Below are positions 58,710 through 64,000 of a DNA stretch of 64,000 nt, piece by piece. Position 1 is the first letter of the stretch; each line of letters starts with the position of its first letter. The position numbers were made by a program, and so were the translations under genes. The notes below the pieces were generated by a model that was given only the letters and a program-made list of their open reading frames with translations, was not told where the DNA came from and searched no databases. This stretch comes from JAXDAY01 sp034679345 (GTDB lineage: Bacteria > Eisenbacteria > RBG-16-71-46 > CAIMUX01 > VGJL01): the NCBI GenBank assembly GCA_034679345.1, contig JAXDAY010000019.1:1-64000 (forward strand), given 5' to 3'.

Positions 58710-59435
58710 TCAGTGCGCCAGCGCCTCCTCGCCATCGGGCACGGCATCCCCGTCGTGGACGATGAGGCCGTCCTCGATCTTCAGGATGCGCGAGCACGCG
58801 CCGGCCAGACGAAGATCGTGGGTGATCAGGACGATCGTGCCCCCTTCATTCCAGAGCTTCACGAAGAGATCCATGATACCGCGTCCCGTGCGCGTGTCGA
58901 GGTTCCCGGTCGGCTCGTCGGCCAGGATGACTTTCGGATCGTTGGCCAGGGCACGGGCGACGGCGACGCGCTGCATCTCCCCTCCCGAGAGCTGCGTCGG
59001 AAGGTGCTCGGCGCGTTCGGCGAGGCCGACCTTCGCGAGCATCTCGAGGGCTTTCTCGCGCCGGGCGCGGGGCGAGGCGCCCCCGAAGAGCAGGGGCATC
59101 TCCACGTTCTCCCGGGCCGTCGCGTAGGGGAGCAGGTGAAACGATTGGAAAACGAAGCCGATCGAGCGATTGCGCAGATCCGCGAGCTCGGTGGAGGTAA
59201 GCTTCGCCACATCGCGCCCCTCGAAGCGATACAGCCCGCCGGAGGGCACGTCGAGGCAGCCCATGAGGTTCATCAGCGTGGATTTGCCGGAGCCCGAGGG
59301 GCCGATAACGGCGAGCATCTCGTGGGACCGGATCGTCAGGTCGATCCCGCGCAGGGCCTCGAACTCGATCGCCCCCGATCGATAGGTCTTGCGAACGCCT
59401 TCCATCCGGATGACTTCGGTGCGGGTCTCATTCAT
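58710..59435 (-). CDS. ABC transporter ATPase (LolD/MacB type)
   Basis: 241 residues. Walker A IGPSGSGKST, Q-loop FVFQSFHLLPYATARENVEMPL, signature LSGGEMQRVAVARAL, Walker B VILADEPTGNLD, H-loop ITHD. The 'STLMNLMGCLD' and 'LLPYATARENV' features place it with LolD/MacB/FtsE ATPases that power FtsX-type permeases, matching its position after two such permease genes. The start overlaps the preceding permease end by 8 bp. It is a cytoplasmic subunit driving mechanotransmission rather than classical transport. Confidence 0.95.
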   Translation of the reverse strand: MNETRTEVIRMEGVRKTYRSGAIEFEALRGIDLTIRSHEMLAVIGPSGSGKSTLMNLMGCLDVPSGGLYRFEGRDVAKLTSTELADLRNRSIGFVFQSFHLLPYATARENVEMPLLFGGASPRARREKALEMLAKVGLAERAEHLPTQLSGGEMQRVAVARALANDPKVILADEPTGNLDTRTGRGIMDLFVKLWNEGGTIVLITHDLRLAGACSRILKIEDGLIVHDGDAVPDGEEALAH

Positions 59436-60678
59436 GGCGCAATGCCTCCACAGGATTCAGGCGGGACGCGCGACGCGCGGGCAGCGTGCCGGCGAAGCAA
59501 CCGATGCCGACGAGGACCAGGACGGTCGCCGCGGCCGTCGGCGCGGAGAGGGTCGGCTTGCCGAGGAACTGGAGCCCCTCGTTGTGAACCGGAACTCTCT
59601 GGAGCCCCTCGATGATGAGCCATGCGAGCCCGATCCCCAGATAGCCGCCGACTCCGGCGAGGATCAAGGACTCGCCGATCACCTGGATCGTGACGACGCT
59701 GCGGCGGGCGCCGATCGCCATCATGAGGCCGATCTCGCGCGTGCGGCGATGGACCATCACGAAGAGCATGTTCGCGAGGCCGACGCCTGCGACAAGAATC
59801 GTCATGCCCCCGACCAGACCCAGGAAGATCTGGATGCCTCCCATGATCTTCTTCGTGTCCTCTCCCATATCCGCCGTGTCCCAGAAGTGCAGGGCGCTCT
59901 CGTCGGTCGGATCGAAGCGGTGCCGGCGCGCGAATACTTCGCGCACCTTGGCTTCGACGGCCTCCGTGCCGACTCCGGGCTTCACGCTGTAGACGACATT
60001 GTTGTAAGGCCCCTCGCCGAAGATCGTCTCGAAGGTGGACAGGGCGATCGATGCCTTATCGACATCGGGACCCCCGTACATGCCCATCTGGGGCTTGTCG
60101 ACCATGACGCCGATCACCGTGAAGGGGACGCCTCGCACGAAGGCCGTCTGGCCCACCGCCTCCGCTTCCCCGAAGAGGCGATCCTTGAGCATCGGACCGA
60201 TGAAGAGGACGCGGCGCGACATCGCCTGGTCGGCGTCGTTCAGGAATCGGCTTCCGCGCTGGGGATGGTGGGATCGGATCTTCTCGAAGCAGGCGGTGAC
60301 ACCGGTCAGCCGGGCAGAGACCGATTTCGAGCCCCATCGCATCTCGACCGCCCAGCGAGCGGTCTCCCCGGAAATTTCCTCGATCTCGGGAATCTCGCGG
60401 CGCAACGCGGCCACGTCCTCCTCGGTCAGCGGCACGTCCCGCCCCGCCTTCATTCCGTGCCACGGGCGCGTCGTGTTTCCGCCCCAGAGGATGACGGGCG
60501 AGGCGCCGAGGCTCTCCGCGCTCTTGAGCATCTGGATCTTCAACCCTTCGCCGAAAGCCAGCAACATCATCATCGAGAGGGTGCCCCAGGCGACCGCGAA
60601 GAGGATGAGCGTGGCCCGCGACCGCCGACGGCTCAGATTCCGCCAGGTGAGGGACAGGCCTTGCGCGAGACTGGACAT
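59428..60678 (-). CDS. FtsX/MacB-like ABC permease (second of two)
   Basis: 416 residues. ATG 60678 has GAGGAG upstream. One N-terminal helix (ATLILFAVAWGTLSMMMLL), a large periplasmic MacB_PCD-type domain (about 45-270), then three helices: IQIFLGLVGGMTILVAGVGLANMLFVMVHRR, SLILAGVGGYLGIGLAWLII and AATVLVLVGIGCFAGTLPARRASRLNPVEALRHE. The final RxASRLNPVEALR motif is typical of the family. It pairs with the next gene as a heterodimer served by one ATPase. Confidence 0.93.
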   Translation of the reverse strand: MSSLAQGLSLTWRNLSRRRSRATLILFAVAWGTLSMMMLLAFGEGLKIQMLKSAESLGASPVILWGGNTTRPWHGMKAGRDVPLTEEDVAALRREIPEIEEISGETARWAVEMRWGSKSVSARLTGVTACFEKIRSHHPQRGSRFLNDADQAMSRRVLFIGPMLKDRLFGEAEAVGQTAFVRGVPFTVIGVMVDKPQMGMYGGPDVDKASIALSTFETIFGEGPYNNVVYSVKPGVGTEAVEAKVREVFARRHRFDPTDESALHFWDTADMGEDTKKIMGGIQIFLGLVGGMTILVAGVGLANMLFVMVHRRTREIGLMMAIGARRSVVTIQVIGESLILAGVGGYLGIGLAWLIIEGLQRVPVHNEGLQFLGKPTLSAPTAAATVLVLVGIGCFAGTLPARRASRLNPVEALRHE

Positions 60679-60701
60679 CGGGGGCTCCTCTGCTGCCTCC
60701 T

Positions 60702-61928
60702 CTAGGTCCTCAGCGCCTCCGCCGGATTGAGGTAGGCCGCGCGGCGCGCGGGGCCCATGCCGGCGATCACTCCGATCGCGCCGATCAACGCCGCCGTCAG
60801 GATCGCCGTCTGCATCGAGAAGACCGGAGCGCCCATGTCGCCGAGGGGGAGAAACTGGCATGCGGCGACGATCCCGGCCGCGAAGGCGACTCCGATCCCG
60901 CCCCCGACGATCGTGATGAGCAGAGTCTCGAGGAGCACCTGCCCCAGGACCCAGCTGCGACGCGCGCCGAGAGCCATCGAGATCCCGATCTGGGGCGTGC
61001 GGTCCTCGACGACCATGCTCATCACGTTGGCGACACCGATTCCCGCGACGGCGAGGGTCAGCACTCCCAGGATCCCGAGGAACGCCTGGAAGCCGATGAA
61101 GATCATTCCGATCATCTTGAGCATCTCGCCCACGTCCCAGCTCATCAGCGCCTCGCTGTCGGTCGGGTCGAATCGGTGGATCCGTCCCATCACGCCGAGA
61201 ACGCCCTTCATCACCTCCTTCCCGTCAGCCTTCGGATCGACCTCGACGACCAGATTGTCGGGGTCGATCTGCCCCAGGGACGCGCGCGCCGCCGTTGTGG
61301 TGATGAAGACCTTCTCGTCATCGCGGCCGTTGTAGTTGCTGTCCTGCCTCTTCTGGGCCGCCGTTCCCACCACCGTGAAGGGGACTCCGGAGATCTCGAT
61401 CGTCTTGCCGATGGGATCCATCTCTCCGAAGAGGTCGACCTTCACCTGGTGGCCGAGGAAGGCGACTCGGCGGCGCTCGGCCTCGTCGCGCTCGCTCAGG
61501 AACCGCCCCCCCGGTTGCGGCTCGACCCGGCGCATCGAGCCGAAGCCCGGCCGCACCCCGGAGAGCCCGGCGACGCTCTCGCCCGCCGGCCCCTTGAGAT
61601 TGACCTGCATGTTGTACTCGGGGCTGGCCTGGGTGACGCCGGGCACGAGACGCGAGATCACATCTGCGTCGCCGTCGCGCAATCGGATGTATCGCCCACG
61701 GGGGAGCCCCTCATAAGGGATCGAGGTGCGCGACCCCCAGATGAGGATGATCCGCGATCCCATTCCCCGCATGGTGTCCATCTGCCGGACCCGCACGCCT
61801 TCGCCGAAGGAGAGGAGCAGCACCACGCAGAAGGTTCCCCACCCCAGGCCGAAGAGCGTGAGCGCCGTACGGAGTCGTTGAGCCTTCAAGTCGCGCCAGA
61901 ACTGAGCGAGTACGATTCTGAGCTGCAT
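60702..61928 (-). CDS. FtsX/MacB-like ABC permease (first of two)
   Basis: 408 residues. ATG 61928. Same design as its partner: LRTALTLFGLGWGTFCVVLLLSFGEG, a periplasmic domain with SPEYNMQVN...SGVRPGF and GEMDPIGKTIEISGVPFTVVG, then FLGILGVLTLAVAGIGVANVMSMVVEDR, QIGISMALGARRSWVLGQVLLETLL, and GMGPARRAAYLNPAEALRT. Begins 15 bp after the adaptor stop. Split permease pairs like this replace the single MacB polypeptide of enterobacteria. Confidence 0.93.
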   Translation of the reverse strand: MQLRIVLAQFWRDLKAQRLRTALTLFGLGWGTFCVVLLLSFGEGVRVRQMDTMRGMGSRIILIWGSRTSIPYEGLPRGRYIRLRDGDADVISRLVPGVTQASPEYNMQVNLKGPAGESVAGLSGVRPGFGSMRRVEPQPGGRFLSERDEAERRRVAFLGHQVKVDLFGEMDPIGKTIEISGVPFTVVGTAAQKRQDSNYNGRDDEKVFITTTAARASLGQIDPDNLVVEVDPKADGKEVMKGVLGVMGRIHRFDPTDSEALMSWDVGEMLKMIGMIFIGFQAFLGILGVLTLAVAGIGVANVMSMVVEDRTPQIGISMALGARRSWVLGQVLLETLLITIVGGGIGVAFAAGIVAACQFLPLGDMGAPVFSMQTAILTAALIGAIGVIAGMGPARRAAYLNPAEALRT

Positions 61929-61943
61929 CGATCGATCCCCGCC

Positions 61944-63035
61944 CTACTTCTTCGCGATGGGGCTCGGAGGCGGTTCGAGGACCTCCTGGTCGAGTTCGAG
62001 GCCCTCCTTGATCTCGACGGTGAGACCGTCGGAGAGTCCGGTCACGATCTCCTTGGTGACCGGCTTCCCATCCGGCCCGGGCATGCGGACCGTCGCCTTG
62101 CCGTCCTCGTACTTCACGACGCGCTCGGGAAGCGTCAGAACGCTGTCGGCGCGAGCGATCAGGATCTTCGCGTTCGTGGAATAGCCGGCGCGCAGAACGA
62201 TGCCGGGGGCGCGTTGGATCTCCGCCTCGACGTCGAAAAGGGTGGCCGATTCCTGCTTCCGCGCCTTGGGCGAGATGCGGCTCAGATTGCCGAGGACCTC
62301 CGCGTCCGGAATCGCCCCGACGGTGAACCTCGCCGGGCGGCCGATCTCGAGACGGCCGACGTCGATCTCATCCACTGTCCCGCGGAAGATCAGCCGCTCC
62401 ATGTCGGCCAAGGTGAGAAGCGCTGTTCCCGCCTGGTAGGAGGTCAGCGGTACCACGGGGTCGCCCGGATGGACATCGAGCGAGAGGACTGTCCCGGTGA
62501 CGGGGGAGGTGATCCGGTTCGAGACGACGCCGCTCTGGAGCTTCGCCTGCCCGTCCTGGATCAGGTCGAGCCTCTCCTTCTGAAGCTGGGCATGGAGGTG
62601 GGCTGAATCGTACTCCCGGCGGGCGTCGTCGAGCTCTTTCTCGGAGAGAAGGCCCTGCCGCGAGAGCTCCTGCGCGCGGTCGAGATCGCGCCTCGCGCCC
62701 TCCTCGGCGACCTTTGCCATGTCGAGGTTGCGCTGGGCCTCCGCGCGCTCGAGCGGCGTCGGGTCGGGGCGAATGTCGATCAATGGATCGCCCACGCGCA
62801 CCTCATCGCCGACGGCGACGTGCACTTCGGCCACGATTCCCGGAATCTTCGATTTCACCGAAACTTCCTGCTCGGGCACGATCGAGCCGATGGCCAGGGC
62901 TTCCTGGACGACGCTGCCCCGGGTAACGGTCGTCTTCTGCGGGGTGGCCTCGGCGCGGAGACGGCCCGTTCGCGTGAAGAAGAGCGCGGCCGCGACCGCG
63001 ACCAAGACGGTGCCAATGATGATCCAGCGCTTCAT
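61944..63035 (-). CDS. MacA-like periplasmic adaptor
   Basis: 363 residues. ATG 63035 follows GGAAGGAG. One N-terminal helix (WIIIGTVLVAVAAALFFT), barrel-sandwich with QEALAIGSIVPEQEVSVKSKIPGIVAEVHVAVGDEVRVGDPLIDIRPD, alpha-hairpin (AEAQRNLDMAKVAEEGARRDLDRAQELSRQGLLSEKELDDARREY), second half RITSPVTGTVLSLDVHPGDPVVP, then beta-barrel. It is the first gene of the operon adaptor-permease-permease-ATPase-repeat protein. No TolC-like gene is adjacent. Confidence 0.93.
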   Translation of the reverse strand: MKRWIIIGTVLVAVAAALFFTRTGRLRAEATPQKTTVTRGSVVQEALAIGSIVPEQEVSVKSKIPGIVAEVHVAVGDEVRVGDPLIDIRPDPTPLERAEAQRNLDMAKVAEEGARRDLDRAQELSRQGLLSEKELDDARREYDSAHLHAQLQKERLDLIQDGQAKLQSGVVSNRITSPVTGTVLSLDVHPGDPVVPLTSYQAGTALLTLADMERLIFRGTVDEIDVGRLEIGRPARFTVGAIPDAEVLGNLSRISPKARKQESATLFDVEAEIQRAPGIVLRAGYSTNAKILIARADSVLTLPERVVKYEDGKATVRMPGPDGKPVTKEIVTGLSDGLTVEIKEGLELDQEVLEPPPSPIAKK

Positions 63036-63145
63036 GGAGCTTGCTCTCCTTCCCAGGAGTCCTTCGGCGACCTCCGAGGACGCAGCGACCATACGCAGAG
63101 CGCTGGCGCGAGGTTGCCTCCATTCCTCGGAGGCGCGCTCGCCCC

Positions 63146-63174
63146 TTGCGGCGGCAGAAATGCGCTGGTAGCCT
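63146..63174 (+). promoter_or_regulatory. Promoter of rpiA
   Basis: TTGCGG (63146-63151), 17-bp spacer, TAGCCT (63169-63174). Only 9 nt separate it from ATG 63184 and no Shine-Dalgarno is present, so the mRNA is probably leaderless. Confidence 0.5.
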
Positions 63175-63183
63175 CCGTTTGCC

Positions 63184-63879
63184 ATGGAGACGCGCGACCC
63201 GCAGCAGGATGCGAAGAGGAAGGTCGGGATCGAGGCGGCCCGCTTGGTCGCCTCGGGTCAGGTCGTGGGGCTTGGTACCGGTTCGACGGCGGCGGAGATG
63301 ATCCGTGAACTGGGGCGCAGAGCGCGCGAGGAGGGACTCTCGATCGCCGGCGTGCCGACCTCGTTTCACGCCGGACTCCTCGCCCGCGAACAGGGGATCG
63401 CCGTGGTCGCCCTCGAGGACGTGGAGCGGATCGACATTGCCATCGATGGGGCCGACGAGGTCGATCCCGCCAGGAATCTGATCAAGGGGGGCGGCGCGGC
63501 GCACACCCGCGAGAAGGTGATCGCGAGCTACGCGGATCGTTTCGTCGTCGTCGTCGACGAGTCGAAGCTCGTCCCCAGGCTCGGTTCTCGGTTCCCGGTG
63601 CCGGTCGAGGCGATTCCGATGGCCCTGCCTCTGGTGATGCGGCGGCTGCGCGACCTGGGAGGCGTTCCCGAGATCCGGATGGGCGTGCGCAAGGACGGGC
63701 CGGTCGTCACCGATCAGGGGAATCTCGTCGTTGACGCGCGTTTCGACCGCATCGAGGATCCGGCCGCGCTCGAGGCGAGGATCAATGCCATCCCCGGCGT
63801 GCTGGACAACGGCCTCTTCGTTGGTCTGGCCGATCTCGTCCTCGTGGCCACGCCAAGCGGAGTCCTCCGGATCGAATGA
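63184..63879 (+). CDS. rpiA: Ribose-5-phosphate isomerase A
   Basis: 231 residues, normal RpiA length. Motifs: VVGLGTGSTAAEMIREL (phosphate-binding), GVPTSFHAGLLAREQG, DIAIDGADEVDPARNLIKGGGAAHTREKVIA with the catalytic Asp-Glu and Lys-Gly-Gly-Gly, FVVVVDESKLV, and GVLDNGLFVGLADLVLVA. It interconverts ribose-5-phosphate and ribulose-5-phosphate in the non-oxidative pentose phosphate pathway. It is a single-gene transcript, divergent from the MacA operon. Confidence 0.96.
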   Translation: METRDPQQDAKRKVGIEAARLVASGQVVGLGTGSTAAEMIRELGRRAREEGLSIAGVPTSFHAGLLAREQGIAVVALEDVERIDIAIDGADEVDPARNLIKGGGAAHTREKVIASYADRFVVVVDESKLVPRLGSRFPVPVEAIPMALPLVMRRLRDLGGVPEIRMGVRKDGPVVTDQGNLVVDARFDRIEDPAALEARINAIPGVLDNGLFVGLADLVLVATPSGVLRIE

Positions 63880-63909
63880 GGGCGGGTCGCGCAGTCCCCC
63901 GCAGCCCCT

Positions 63910-64000
63910 CTAGCGCGTGAGGAGGAATCGAGTCGAGGTGCGACGCGCGCCGTCGTTCGCCCGGATCCAGTAGACTCCCGCCGGAATCCTTCGCCCCCCG
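63910..64000 (-). CDS. C-terminal end of a secreted protein with FlgD-like sorting domain (rest outside window)
   Basis: The frame enters from the right edge and stops at TAG (63910-63912). The 29 visible residues, GGRRIPAGVYWIRANDGA... ending STRFLLTR, match the last strands of the FlgD-Ig-like domains in this window (compare GVYAIRLSAGG...VVVVR). It is therefore the sixth protein here with that sorting domain. Confidence 0.75.
   Translation of the reverse strand, partial: GGRRIPAGVYWIRANDGARRTSTRFLLTR

Noticed and set aside
57728..58765. Plus-strand open frame with repeated 'DSESAD/DPEPA' sequence
   Set aside because: It is the antisense reading of the 45-bp repeats; the minus-strand frame has a signal peptide, ribosome site and regular fold pattern.

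Overview
The window is a contiguous piece of chromosome from a GC-rich, Gram-negative bacterium. Several secreted proteins end in an FlgD-Ig-like, type IX secretion (T9SS) type-A-like C-terminal domain. There are also LVIVD-repeat beta-propellers, right-handed beta-helix proteins with Cys-rich 'GACC...PNPC' modules, TonB-dependent and porin-type outer membrane proteins, and a ferredoxin-dependent 2-oxoacid oxidoreductase. This mix suggests an uncultured FCB-group or neighbouring lineage (Eisenbacteria/Krumholzibacteria-like); that placement is inferred from protein style, because no rRNA gene is present. No rRNA, tRNA, CRISPR array, intact transposon or prophage was seen.

Layout. 1-6.2 kb: secreted surface proteins (two tandem beta-helix paralogs, an LVIVD propeller, a small FlgD-tail protein, a secreted tail-collar protein). 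6.2-10.1 kb: an ECF sigma factor plus a transmembrane Ser/Thr kinase with an unusual extracytoplasmic C-terminus, then a GNAT-like protein. 10.2-17.5 kb: a second LVIVD propeller, a lipoprotein, a subtilase with six tandem Cys-rich repeats, and another secreted protein. 17.8-26.6 kb: housekeeping and envelope genes: PepT, a degenerate beta-lactamase-fold protein coupled to a P1/DmpA-type peptidase, a Rho lacking its OB-fold, a SelD whose catalytic residue is encoded by an in-frame TGA followed by a SECIS-like hairpin, a lipoprotein, and an acyltransferase/PimA-like pair. 26.7-31.7 kb: two outer-membrane barrels converging on a strong terminator, and KorAB. 31.9-35.5 kb: an SDR/TenA/zinc-ribbon/methyltransferase operon and small proteins. 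35.5-42.7 kb: an Fn3/beta-helix lipoprotein, a DUF1028-TPR protein, a DnaQ-like exonuclease, and an M36-type metalloprotease. 42.9-47.3 kb: a tightly coupled five-gene membrane operon (DUF3108, epimerase, CPBP protease, epimerase, PAP2). 47.5-53.6 kb: CstA and an RND efflux pair. 53.8-57.8 kb: a VKOR-DsbA-DsbA fusion followed directly by a TonB-dependent receptor. 57.8-63.0 kb: a MacA/FtsX/FtsX/LolD-type export operon ending in a 15-residue-repeat surface protein. 63.2 kb to end: RpiA and the tail of another secreted protein.

Themes. (1) Secreted proteins carry one of two C-terminal tags: the FlgD-like domain ending in hydrophobic residues plus K/R, or a short tail [ST]-[ST]-W-G-x-[IL]-R-x-x-Y-R found on three proteins, which I do not recognise as a named sorting signal. 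(2) Selenium use is implied by the selenocysteine form of SelD. (3) Several genes (rho, rpiA, the P1 peptidase, the acyltransferase and a lipoprotein) have a -10-like hexamer 6-10 nt before the start codon and no Shine-Dalgarno sequence, suggesting leaderless mRNAs. (4) Several enzyme-fold proteins lack catalytic residues.
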